NCBI GenBank assembly: GCA_965644295.1
Contig: CBFFRP010000389.1
Span: forward strand, 1 to 64,000
Source: Paraphysomonas bandaiensis
Lineage: Eukaryota > Chrysophyceae
Direction of reading: 5' to 3'
DNA: 64,000 nucleotides
The notes beneath the pieces are model-generated. The model made no database searches. It saw only the letters and a list, made by a program, of their open reading frames with translations, and was not told where the DNA came from. Of the stretch, positions 35,390 to 46,655 are shown piece after piece; the stretch's first letter is position 1, and each line of letters opens with the position of its first letter. The position numbers were made by a program, and so were the translations under genes.

Positions 35390-35560
35390 AGAGGGTGTAT
35401 TGAGTTTTACTGTTTGAGCAATTGAAAGCTGTAATTCTAAGGTATTAATTATGACCGTTAGTCGAAGAATACAGTAGTGGTTAACAGTATTATGAGAGCT
35501 AACAACATGATATAGCTACCGTAGTAATAAAACAGAATATAATATATATATATATTGATC
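35390..35560 (+). repeat. Dispersed repeat family A copy (possible LTR remnant)
   Basis: GTTTGAGCAATTGAAAGCTG, then GAAGAATACAGTAGTGGTTA, recur in the copies at 14880 and 61475. Its position after an RNase H relic supports an LTR origin. Confidence 0.55.
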
Positions 35561-36385
35561 ACACGACGATGTAAGATGGTACGAGAAATGATTGGTCGTA
35601 GAGATAACATGAAATTGATAAATGAGAAGAGATATTGATTATAATCTTTCTTGTGATTTAAAATCTTACTTTTAAATAAAACCAGAAGAAATGAGAAGTA
35701 TATTAGTGATCAACGAAACTAGTATTAACTCAATTTAATTGCAAAACATATATCGTATCATACAGCAGACCAGAACAGATCATATCCAATATAGTGATTA
35801 GTATCGTGATACTTAATTCTCGATTCGCTTACCTCTGTATTGGAATATAAACATATAAACAACTAAAGCAAAAAGAGAAGAAAAGAAAGACGTAAAATAT
35901 AATATCAAAAGAAAATATATTGTGCAGAGGAAATTAAATGAGGGTGTGAAGAATCCTCATACTATCAGGATAACATTTTTATCTCAGCGCATTCTATCTG
36001 TATACAATTAAAATTTTGATCTCTTGCAAACACGTAAGTCTAACTTTAGAATACTTATTAAAAGAAAAGCAAGAGTATGTATTCCGCAGTCACAGGGAGG
36101 AGTATAACTCGTAGTATTTCAGCTATATATTATGACAAAACAATTATGTACTAACAAAAAACTTAATTTTTGACAGTTTGGATCAATAAAGAAGCCGACT
36201 ACTATACTATCTATTGTGGTATCATACAAGCAGCTATGAATGTATTAGTGAGTTCCAAGCGTTTTCTACCTTGCAGAATGAAATGTCCAGGCAATTTCAC
36301 ATGCTTTATCACCTCTTAGATCATGAATTCATAACACACCTGAGAAGATATATACTGACACTGTAGAGATAATTCAAACACATTC

Positions 36386-39300
36386 TTACCGATTTACTCT
36401 GCAGTGGTCTATCAGGTCTTTCCATACATCACCTCCGCGTTTCAATTGCTTAACATCCCCCACTATCCATAGTGCATACTTTGCACGAGTGAGCGCGACA
36501 TTAAGTCGTTGCCACTCACTCATGAAACCTACGCCTTTGTTACTATCCAACGCACCCCGTGTATCACCTTTAACTGTTCGAACACAGGAGAAAATAATTA
36601 TGTCCATTTCTCGCCCTTGGAAACCTAACTACACATTACAGTTGTAATACTAGCACGTTCCATAATATACCCACCGTCCACGGTAGATATTTCTACCTTC
36701 CCACGAAAATAATCAGATCTGCCACTGACTCCACCCATCTGGGGACCATATTTCGATCTGAATATTCTTCTCAAATATTGCTGCTGTGCTTTATAAGCCG
36801 CTATGATTCCCACTCCACCAGAGCAATTTCTCGCATACTTTGACCTTATTTCGGCAAAGAGATTTAGTATAAAATCCCCCTATAACATATACTTGAGAAA
36901 TCTTGAATGTATAACTCAGGTACATACCTCAACTTTATTACAATAGCTGGTGCCAACTAATTCTTGCCGACCACGCCATATATTGTGCAATACCAGTGGA
37001 CGAAATTTTCCAGATGGATGATCATGATATGGTTTCCAATGTGAGCCGGGTAAACCATCTGGTTTTGTTTTCATTCGCGCATCGTCCACAAGTCGACCAC
37101 CGTAGAAGCGGCGAGAAGGAAACAGAGATATTTCGGGGTGCATTCTGTATTGAGTTTCCAACATTAATTTAGGGTAACCTGCTAAGTTTAAGCGCTAAGA
37201 AAAGTTGTAAGCGAAGAAGGAACCACATGATTGACTAATCTTGCCTCAAATAGGCTTTGTCCATAAGAAAAATTTACACAACTTGAGCTCTGAACAGTTG
37301 CCCGTAGTTGGTTTGGATCCCCCACCATAATTACCATCTGCAGCAGACATAACATTAGATCTCTGATAAAATCAATATAATTACACTGACTTTTGGATTA
37401 TATTTTAGTGGTATCAGAGTAGACGGCTCTACTGACTGCGATGCTTCGTCTATTATAACAACATCAAAACTGAAGGGGAGCTTCCCTTTCGAATTGGCAG
37501 AACTGGAGTCTCTTGAACTCGCAGTGTTTCCTCCCATAATGCACTCCAACAACTGCACCGATCCGGCACCACTTAGGGTACTGCAAACGACATCTGCTTC
37601 CTCTGCACAAATATGTCACACGCAATTCAAACAAAAACTAATATACACGATTACCCAGTATTATCTGGCGCAATCGCACTGTCCCTGGAATACGCGGTAA
37701 CATGTTTTGCCCCCGACTTTCCCCGGAATGCTTGTGTGCAGTTTCCAGATCACGACTGCATTTCAGTTATAACGAAGGGCACAATGACTGCAAATTATCA
37801 CCGTTTTTTTTCCACCAAGTAATCCAGAGTGAGGTCTAGAGTGTCTGTGTATTCACTGTCAGTCTCCGGTGAGGTAGATTTGGCATCTACAGACTGGCCA
37901 ATACGAACAATGTTAAGGTTGGGTCGACGCTTGCCATCTGGCCCCAACACCCCAACACGTTTCAGTCGGCCAGCTAACTGCACGGAAAACACTCAGATCC
38001 TGACAAACCACGGGCATTTAATATACCTCGTCAACAGCTGTATTCGAAGGGGCGCAAAATAAAATCCTCACTTTATTTGACGGGGTGATACGACCTGCCG
38101 ATGACACTTTCGTCCGTTGTCTCGACGTCAGTGATGCCCCTACGGTAACCTGCGCATGTCAGTGAGGTATATCTACGAAAATAAACCCACAACCTTCTGT
38201 CCAGACTTCTTGGGACCATCACCTGGTACGCCGACTTCTAGTAGCACAGAAATCATTCCTAGAATAGTATGCGTCTTGCCTGCATGGAATTTTCTCAAAT
38301 TGGGAGAGTTATCAAATAGAAATCAACCTGTTCCAGGTGGTCCCTGCAGCAAAAGGAGGGGATACGGTGAAGGCACGGCCTCAATGGGAAGGGGTTTCGT
38401 GTTTTCATCAGCCCGGCTATCCATAACTGAAGGCTTGCCCTCTGCTTTCTCAATGTTAGCCTGAGGCCAGCATATGCTAGAAATTGCCTTCAGTTGGGAC
38501 GAGTTATACTGAGCTTGTAGTTCACTCCACATTGTGAACGAAATGCCCTCAGGGCAGGTTGAATCGGCGCAAAGCATTGCGCTCACGGTATCAGCATATC
38601 GAGATGGGGACAACAACACATCCCGTAACTTTGGTCGAATCGCAGCCAGAGAGGACAGTGCTTGGCATTCGCGCGCTGAGGTCGTCGTGTTTCTGTAATA
38701 CATTAACATACTAATACATCTCTAATTATATATCTCACCCAATGGGACGAAGATTGAGAGGTGTACCCTCACAAATATCACCCTGCTGAAACCACCCCCC
38801 AAGTTGGTCTGCATCGTACTCATTACGGCCTCTCTTCCGCGAATCAGTGGAAGTTGATCCTTGTAATACACTCTCCATACACACTACAAGTTTATAACTA
38901 CTCAAATTGTCTTGACTGACCGCAGCCGTCTGCATGAGGTCACAATCTGGGTCCCAACCCTTGACAATACCGAGTGCTATTCTGCGCCATATCCCAAGAG
39001 TGTATTAAACATTCTCTCTTTACAGCATGCCAAACATCAAGCAATACCTGTCTGTCCATAAGTCACAAGTAATTGCCAATAAATCTCCCGGTACATATCT
39101 GGATACTCCTACACCAGATTTGTCCCCATCCTGTTGTATCATGTTTACGTCTATAACCCACAAGTTTCCTAGCTTTGGATCGTCCGCTGTGTCCAACGCT
39201 TCAGTAAATCGTGAGAGTCCAGTCACGACACTCTTTTGCCAACTCTGTACTGCCTGGTCACCATATCCGCGCCTATTATATTGGGCCGAGTAAATCGAGC

Positions 39301-40287
39301 TCACATGACCAACGGCTCCAACCTAAAGAAATATTAGTTTTCTTTATATATATGGCAGCAGTATGTGTACAATCTAGCCGGCTTCATTTACATACCTTTC
39401 CCTGCATGTTGCCTAAACCGAAGAGCACAGATGACATCCATGCTCGACATTCCTCCATGAGCAGTAAAAAGAACGTACGATTATGTTCCGCTGGACTACA
39501 AATAATGATGAAATAAAAAGTATACACACTGACGCAAGTAAAATTACCAGCTATACTCTAGAGCTACCGGCTTCAGGTACACAGGGTTCCAAAAGTCTGA
39601 CCATTCCAGCCAGAGTGCGGATGCTGCAGACACAGGATCATTTTTTGAGGAGTCACGAAGCTCTTCCTGGGTTGTCACGGCAGTATTGTTCCTTTTATTA
39701 CCAAAATTTCCAGAAGAATCGGAATTGCGTGGTGTATAAACGCATTTACAACGGAGAAGCATGCGATAAAAAGGAGACAGTGGTGGCCATAGGCAACGAC
39801 GCCAGTTCTGAATGACATTATTCACCGGTCGTACTGAGGACTTTATAGGCAACGTACTAACTGTACTATCCCCTCCATTACGGTGGCTAGAGATAGCTTT
39901 GCCAGTGTCTACCGAACCATTCACATCACTGGCATTTAGGGGCACTGCAGAACCTTTGCTTGACACAGATAGTAATTGCTGTAAAGCCCCTGCTGTATCT
40001 ACTTTAGTACTTTTACCAATTGGACTAACAACAGAATTGTTATCATTATCATCTGATAGATCCATAGATTCTTGTTCATCTCCTATAGACTGAGGTCTTA
40101 ATAGATTATTCTCATTAAACTCCATTGAAACTCTATCAGAATGATTTTTATTAATCTCTTGACTTATAAGAAGAGAAGATGATGTATCTTCATCACTAGA
40201 AGTATCTCCAATAGATTCTCCTGATAGAATACTTGCTGTATCACTAGATGAGTCACTGATTGATTCATCTGATATATTACACGCCAT
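36386..40287 (-). CDS. SEN1/senataxin-type superfamily 1 helicase (one apparent frameshift)
   Basis: Fourteen exons: 40287-39548, 39495-39396, 39322-39048, 38981-38739, 38692-38328, 38279-38194, 38149-38027, 37977-37802, 37755-37655, 37602-37391, 37337-37246, 37194-36928, 36879-36675, 36624-36386. Total is 3224 nt, about 1074 aa, one base short of an open frame. Motifs in order: a serine-rich acidic N-terminus, Q-motif-like YNSSQLKAI, Walker A GPPGTGKT (about 569-576), FCAPSNTAVDE (Ia), DVVCSTLSG, DEAS (II), GDPNQL (III), QYRMHPEISLFPSRRFY (IV), STVDGFQGRE (V) and LNVALTRAKY (VI). This motif set is that of Upf1/Sen1 helicases; Sen1 resolves RNA:DNA hybrids and ends transcription. The deficit lies just before GDPNQL. 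The intron after SLFE uses a GC donor. Confidence 0.88.
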
Positions 40288-41064
40288 ATTCTATCCTTTG
40301 AATGAATAAGAATGATTTATAAATAAGAAAGAATATAAAGATTCATGATAAGAATGTAGAGTTTGTTATATGATGGTATGGACACGAGATGATGCTGTTA
40401 ATGTGAGTACAATCATTGGAATATAACACATACATATATACATATATATACATACATAGACATATACATACCGTACTATACGACATAAAACTATGTACAG
40501 TAGGATTCACTACGGTACATACTGTACATACACACAGGTACATCCTACTGTGTATATACCAGAGTATAGATAGATGGAGATGACTGCTGTACACATGTAC
40601 CAGTACATACCAGACATGTGGACACAAAGTGAATAATTTTTTGTGGTTTGAATTTGACTTCATTTTATAGTATCAGACATAAAAAAATGACACTACGTCC
40701 TTTAATTTTTTTTGAGTTTATGTGTCAGCTTTTTTTTGTATGGAAATCCCTGTAAACATACCGCGGGCCACCACAACTGTATGTAAAGGTATACCGTATA
40801 CATACACACATAGCTACATATGACTGATATACATACATATATACGTATCAGCATCGTTTGTATATTTTTGTTCAAAGATGCCTCTAATATTGAGACAATA
40901 ATTATCTGTATTCCAGCCGTAGATATATGTAAGTATTATAGAGGAATTTTGCTTCAATTTATTTCCGAAAAGTGAGATGCTGACTGCCGATAGGTATATA
41001 TATAGATATGAACTGATCTCATAATCATCTGCTGTATTGCCACTCTATTAGCCTCATAGAAACT
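40288..41064. promoter_or_regulatory. Divergent spacer helicase/ankyrin gene
   Basis: It holds TATACATA tracts, GACTGCTGTA (40582-40591, one mismatch to the shared motif), a short T-rich inverted repeat near 40675-40740, and a family C element (40844-40988). Confidence 0.45.
40844..40988 (-). mobile_element. Short dispersed element (family C), minus copy
   Basis: On the minus strand it reads GCAGTCAGCATCTCACTTTT ... TACGGCTGGAATACAGATAA ... GAACAAAAATATACAAACGA. It matches 31099-31237 along nearly its whole length except for a changed middle. Confidence 0.65.
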
Positions 41065-42807
41065 ATGAATCAGTGTTCATATATGTCGAATATATCTGCT
41101 CTTAATGATGATGTTCTTCGTGTCATCATCTCTATGATCCCACACACGGCTGTCCTTCCAGTGATATTAACTTGTAAGAGATTTCACGATATAGTATACA
41201 CTGACAAGAGGAGAATAGAGTCACATACATCTCACTACTGTATGACCAACTCAATGGTCTCATGGGCTCTGGCTATGGGTTGCTCATACATACCGCTAGT
41301 GTATACATGTGCACGATACGGCAGACTACAGCAGCTGGAGCATATCATGAGCCACATATACACACATACATATATACGGGACCTCACACACATATGGGAT
41401 AAGGAGTTGTCTCATCATCTTTCACACACTGCTGCTTATGGTGGGCACTTGGATGTTCTGAAGTGGCTACGTTCTCAGGACCCTCCATGTCCATGGGATG
41501 AAGAAACTTGCCATAATGCTGCTATTGGTGGACACTTGGATGTTTTGAAGTGGCTTCGTTCTCAGGACCCTCCATGTCCATGGGGTGAATTGACTTGCAG
41601 TGTTGCTGCACAGGGTGGACATTTGGATGTTCTGCAGTGGCTTCGTTCTCAGGACCCTCCATGTCTATGGGGTGAATGGACTTGCAGCGCTGCAGCAAGG
41701 GGCGGACACTTGAATATTCTGCATTGGCTTCGTTCACAGGAGCCTCCATGTCCATGGGGTGAATGGACTTGCAGGGCTGCTGCACAGGATGGACATTTGG
41801 ATATTCTTAAGTGGCTTCGTTCACAGGAGCCTCCATGTCCATGGGATGAATGGACTTGCAGGAGTACTGCACAGGATGGACACTTGGATATTCTGCAGTG
41901 GCTTCGTTCTCAGGACCCCCCATGTCCATGGGATGAATGGACTTGCAGTGCAGCCGCAGAGGGTGGCCACTTGGATATTCTGCATTGGCTTCGTTCACAG
42001 GAGCCTCCATGTCCATGGGATAAAGAAAGTTGCAGTGCTGCAGTAAGGGGTGGACACTTGGATGTTTTGAAATGGCTTCGATCACAGGACCCTCCATGTC
42101 CATGGGATAAAGAAAGTTGCAGTGCTGCAGCAAGGGCTGGACACTTGGACATTTTGCAGTGGCTTCGTTCTCAGGACCCTCCATGTCCATGGGATGAAGA
42201 GAGTTGCTGGATAGTTGCAGAGGGTGGACACTTAAATATACTGCAGTGGCTTCGTTCACAGGACCCTCTGTGTTCTTGGAATGAATGGACTTCTCTCAGT
42301 GTTACATTGGATGGACACTTAGATATTCTGCAATGGCTTCGATCACTGGACCCTCCATGTCCATGGGATAAAAATAATTGCAGGGCTGCAGCAGAGAATG
42401 GTCACTTGGATATTCTGAAGTGGCTTCGTTCTCAGGACCCTCCATGTCCATGGGGTGAAGACACTTGCAGCGCTGCAGCAAGGGGTGGACACTTGGATGT
42501 TTTGAAATGGCTTCGTTCACAGGATCCTCCATGTCCATGGGATGAAGAGAGTTGCAGCGCAGCTGCAGGGGAAGGACACTTGGATATTCTGCAGTGGCTT
42601 TGTTCTCAGGACCCTCCATGTCCATGGGATGAAGAGAGTTGCAGCGCAGCTGCAGAGGGTGGACACTTGGATGTTCTGAAGTGGCTTCGTTCACAGGACC
42701 CTCCATGTCCATGGAATAAAGATACTTGCGCAGCTGCAGAGGAAGGACACTTAGATATTCTGCATTGGCTTCGTTCACAGGACCCTCCATGTCCATGGAG
42801 TGAATAG
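41065..42807 (+). CDS. F-box-like protein with 16 ankyrin-type WLR repeats
   Basis: An intronless 580-aa protein. Residues about 8-45 (SALNDDVLRVIISMIPHTAV, TCKRFHDIVY) resemble an F-box helix set. From residue about 127 to the end there are 16 repeats of about 33 aa with consensus GHLDVLKWLRSQDPPCPWDE followed by (E/W)(S/T)CSAAAxG. These are the divergent ankyrin repeats that are common in algal, oomycete and giant-virus proteins. With an F-box they would act as substrate adaptors of an SCF ubiquitin ligase. The repeat pitch in DNA is 99 bp. Repeat 16 has lost one codon. After the TAG, the frame goes on with ICGFAAADDVQR before a second stop, resembling the start of a 17th repeat cut off by a nonsense change of TGG to TAG. 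It is divergent to the helicase gene. Confidence 0.85.
   Translation: MNQCSYMSNISALNDDVLRVIISMIPHTAVLPVILTCKRFHDIVYTDKRRIESHTSHYCMTNSMVSWALAMGCSYIPLVYTCARYGRLQQLEHIMSHIYTHTYIRDLTHIWDKELSHHLSHTAAYGGHLDVLKWLRSQDPPCPWDEETCHNAAIGGHLDVLKWLRSQDPPCPWGELTCSVAAQGGHLDVLQWLRSQDPPCLWGEWTCSAAARGGHLNILHWLRSQEPPCPWGEWTCRAAAQDGHLDILKWLRSQEPPCPWDEWTCRSTAQDGHLDILQWLRSQDPPCPWDEWTCSAAAEGGHLDILHWLRSQEPPCPWDKESCSAAVRGGHLDVLKWLRSQDPPCPWDKESCSAAARAGHLDILQWLRSQDPPCPWDEESCWIVAEGGHLNILQWLRSQDPLCSWNEWTSLSVTLDGHLDILQWLRSLDPPCPWDKNNCRAAAENGHLDILKWLRSQDPPCPWGEDTCSAAARGGHLDVLKWLRSQDPPCPWDEESCSAAAGEGHLDILQWLCSQDPPCPWDEESCSAAAEGGHLDVLKWLRSQDPPCPWNKDTCAAAEEGHLDILHWLRSQDPPCPWSE
41430..42800 (+). repeat. 99-bp coding minisatellite (ankyrin array)
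   Basis: Units share CAGGACCCTCCATGTCCATG and GGACACTTGGATATTCTG almost base for base, including third codon positions. This indicates recent duplication or gene conversion. Long antisense frames (MDMEGPENEAT...) follow from the 99-bp period and are not genes. Confidence 0.9.
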
Positions 42808-44027
42808 ATTTGCGGCTTCGCTGCCGCAGATGATGTTCAGAGGTAATGTAGCTTCCGTTGCAGGACATGTCATGTTCTTATGCAGAAATATTACAATCTC
42901 AGAGTTTTCGCGTGTAGTGGATGAGCCATTGCATTTAATTTGAATCTGCCCCATTCCGAGGGCGTGGCCATAATGTAGGCTGGCTGGTGCCCCACCTATA
43001 ACACCAAGATATAGCACTAATTCTACTACCCACCCACCCATGTGCCAACTTAGCTGACCATATAGATCACGCGCAGATTCTGTTGTTCCCCCCACCTGTG
43101 TTAACCTTTGCTGAGATTACGCTGGATTTCTCATATTTATGCATGACTTTTATATATGTAATTCGCGCAGATTCTATTAGGACCATATGTACCTTCCCAT
43201 CATTACCTAACAAAGATTACGCGGGGATTCTCGTGACCATGCATGACTCAGTATAGGTCTAGTGTGACATTGGCCGCCCCCCTCCCTCCCCTAGAATGCG
43301 CGGGGTTTCTCGTAATCTCATATAGGCTATGCAGGTATAGTGTAGATCTAGCTAGAGCTTTCTTGATGCCAACACACGAATAATACGCTGAGATTTTTAT
43401 TAATAATCTATACGTTACTTAGCTTAGTCAACACTAGCACTTCACTAGGGTACGCTCTCAGAATGGGGCAACAACTAACATATTATGATTATACTGGTGT
43501 ACTGGTGTCCGGCCAATCCAGATATATGGCTAATAGGTGTATAATACTATTTAGAGATACTTGATAATAAAGATGTGGCAACTGCAGTTTGTTGTATGTA
43601 AAGTTTATCTTAAATGGTACTAATTATGATCAATATATTCTACATTATTGAAAAATATTCTACATCAATAGAATGCCCTCCGTAAATTATAGCCTGTTGT
43701 TCCGACAAAATACTTTAACAGTAGTCCGTTCTAAATGGAGACGTTTCATTCCGTACCGCTTGAATAACAAATACTACTATAACATATGACTACTATTTAA
43801 TGAGCTGTTGAAGTCACAAAATCTTAGGAAAAAGCACGAACAGTTAATACTAATACATAATAGCAGTAGCAGAATATAGTGGTCAACGACAACAAAGAAT
43901 CCTTTAAATGCATAAAAACCTCAAGATATTTTGAAATATAACGCTATAATAAACTAGCTCACTAGTACATAGTCACGTTTTAGCAGGACTGCACATAACG
44001 CAACTACGCTTTTTTAATTTAATGCAC
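42808..44027. other. Convergent spacer with GCGCAGATTCT-type degenerate repeats
   Basis: At about 43070-43340 a loosely repeated unit (GAGATTACGCTGGATTTCTC, AAGATTACGCGGGGATTCTC, AGAATGCGCGGGGTTTCTCG with TATGCATGACT) occurs three or four times. Nothing else is recognised. Confidence 0.45.
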
Positions 44028-46088
44028 CTAACACATGTACAACATAACGGACTGAGTATCTAATTTCGTGAACAAAACTCCGCCGCGATCTTCTACTACC
44101 TTCATTGAGGATACAAAACTGTTGATAACTCTCAATTTACCAGACACAGATACACTGATTGATATATATCTTCTTCCATCTATTCTGGAGTCCTTGCTGT
44201 TGTCCAGTACAGTATCTATGCATTCAACAACGGGTGCCATGTCGAGTGCTGTTACAATATAATTGACTTCGCTTCTAATGAAAACAATAACAGCACGATA
44301 ATACTCAGCATCAATCGTGCAATTCACAGATTCGCATTGCACCGGGATGTTAAGCGGACCTATTGAAGCTCGAATTACAGCACTGTAAGTATCCTCCTTG
44401 CGATCAGTGGGCGTCGCTCTTGCAGTCAAGTTACAACGGCACCCTGTTTCCTGAGGGCCTAAGTGATCATGTGGTGCAGCATCATTACGAGTACTGCGGG
44501 AGATACTAGTGTCATTCAATGCGCGTAACTGGCGTTTAGAGGCGTCGGCAACACGCGCCGGTAGAGTTGACGCTATAGTAGACTGAGATGGGATCGCCAG
44601 CGGTTTATTGGCAATAAAGCGCTGTATCATGTCCAATGATTCCGCCGGACGAGACAGAGGTACCATATGACCTGCGTTCATTACTACGAGATTCTGAAGA
44701 TTGGCTGCAGTGCGCACGTACCCAGCTGGGCTATTGTCTACCACCCACGCGCCTGTACTATGTCAAAAAAGATTTTAATCGCCTAATATTAACTTACGTG
44801 TGCTTGCTTTCAACCACTGATCTCGACCATTCCAACGCAATTTATTGAGCATCTTTTCGGTTCCAAGGTGGTTACATATAATATCAAATTGTCCGGAGAA
44901 GAGAAGTACTCGCTTATTAGAATTGAGCACATAAGTGAGCTCCTCAACAGCTGGCTTGCCATCCTGATGAGCAAGAGCATAATACGGTGGGTCTGCACAC
45001 TCTTTGTATGCATGTGGTGTAGCGGTCGCGTGCAATGCCTGTCTAACATCTTTGCGATTTAAGTATCGCTCGACCTCTTCGTGCCCAGGAGGGTACGTCG
45101 ATGATCGACTCGTCTCACGCACATCATACATTGTCATACGACCAGTCGTAGGAGTGCCTGTATTTGCCAATACATCATCCAATAGAGAAAAACATATACT
45201 GCTTTTGAATTGCCCACGACGTAGTAGGGCCTGACAGTTCTTTTCCCTTTCCTTTAAAGTATATTTCTGACCAAGAGAAATGACACCCATCCCGTGCATG
45301 AAATCACTCACATCATATTGATTAAATGGATCAATCCAGCCATTACCTATCGCTATACCCTCTATATTAACTACCACATCATTGGATCCAACTTTCTTGT
45401 TTTTTTCCATGATATACTTTACCATAGAAGGAATGTAGTGACCAGCATGAGACTCTCCTGTCATATATATTTTACGGGACTGAAGTTGTCCATTCGATAC
45501 AGACACATATTCATTATGTAACTGAAAAAATTCCATTAACATCTTATAAAAATGACGATTGACTTCATCATCATTTTTTGGATACTTTGATTTCTTTGTA
45601 TACGATAATCCAGTACCCACTGGTTGATCTATAAATAGTAAATTCGCTGTATTATGCCACCCATATTTATTTAATACAACATTCCCATCTTTCAATTTAA
45701 GAGGCCCTAATTCAAGAAATAATCCATCCATACTTGAACATCCAGGTCCACCATTCATCCATATAATTAGAGGGTCTTGTTTAGCATCATTAAGTGATTC
45801 AAAGAGCCAATAAAAGAGTGCACTATGATCACTTTCAACATATAAATGTCCTGCATAACTGCGAGGAAAATTCCCAGAAAATAATGGAATATTTGATACA
45901 AAATGATCATCTTTAGTTTGACTTCGTAAGAATCTATTCGAGTAATTGAATGTATGTGTGTTGTTATCATATGGAGAGATGAGGGGATCTGATGGAGTTT
46001 TATTATAAGTGTTATCAGGAAGACGACGACGACCAAACACTAACCAACAAGACTGTAAAATGAAAAGCCATATCTTCAACTTTGACAT
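44028..46088 (-). CDS. Serine carboxypeptidase (S10, KEX1/carboxypeptidase Y type)
   Basis: Two exons (46088-44798, 44752-44028) give 671 aa. A signal peptide (MSKLKIWLFILQSCWLVFG) is followed by the oxyanion segment MNGGPGCSSMDG (111-122), nucleophile GESHAGHY (Ser213), FSGQFDIICN (Asp402) and MNAGHMVPL (His459). All three catalytic residues and their spacing fit family S10, which removes C-terminal residues in the vacuole or Golgi. About 190 residues follow the last motif, with no transmembrane helix, unlike yeast Kex1. The extension resembles nothing I know. The start is the ATG at the signal peptide; the upstream frame runs into a 320-bp microsatellite. It is divergent to dynactin p62. 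Confidence 0.92.
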
Positions 46089-46192
46089 ATTTGTTGGAGG
46101 GATGAAATGCTTTTGGTGGCACTGCACTGTGGAATAGATCCAACCAACTTAACACTCTTAGCAACATACTGCATACATAATACAGAGGTATT

Positions 46193-46510
46193 TTATGTAT
46201 GTATGTATGTATGTATGTATGTATGTATGTATGTATGTATGTATGTATGTATGTATGTATGTATGTATGTATGTATGTATGTATGTATGTATGTATGTAT
46301 GTATGTATGTATGTATGTATGTATGTATGTATGTATGTATGTACGTATGTATGTATGTATGTATGTATGTATGTATGTATGTATGTACGTATGTATGTAT
46401 GTATGTATGTATGTATGTATGTATGTATGTATGTATGTATGTATGTATGTATGTATGTATGTATGTATGTAGATGTATGTATGTATGTATGTATGTATGT
46501 ATGTAGATGT
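46193..46510. repeat. (GTAT/CATA)n microsatellite, about 320 bp
   Basis: About 78 tetranucleotide units with only two C substitutions (near 46343 and 46387) and two TAGATG breaks near the right end. It lies in the 567-bp spacer of the carboxypeptidase/dynactin pair. Because the 4-bp unit has no stop in any frame, MYVC and YIHT frames up to about 140 aa appear on both strands. Confidence 0.97.
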
Positions 46511-46655
46511 ATGTAGGTAGGTGTGTGCAGGTAGCACATGTATAGCCGCAATTGTTATCCCCATTAAACACATCTGCATATATCATCATCCATCAATCTC
46601 AATGGATAGAAGCGTATATCACAATAGGGAGTCAGTATCTCTCCCATGTGTCCTG

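Larger units (their letters stand above)
34501..36385. other. Transposon-derived spacer
   Basis: No intact gene. It contains a repeat shared with 15300-15400 and 61005-61055 (AAGCACCAAGGTGCAACA near 34566). A segment at about 34648-34715 (ATACCCCGGATGCC, TTGAGGTGGG) is matched in inverse orientation at about 53285-53355. A copia RNase H relic and a family A repeat also lie here. The remainder to 36385 is AT-rich with nothing recognised. Confidence 0.5.

Noticed and set aside
41522-42868. Antisense frames with MDMEGPENEAT-type repeats in the ankyrin gene
   Set aside because: They follow from the 99-bp period of the coding strand. The sense frame carries the ankyrin consensus.
46158-46589. Long MYVC / YIHT frames on both strands (also near 21371, 30893-31156 and 31106-31447)
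   Set aside because: They are translations of a stop-free tetranucleotide repeat, identical in all frames.
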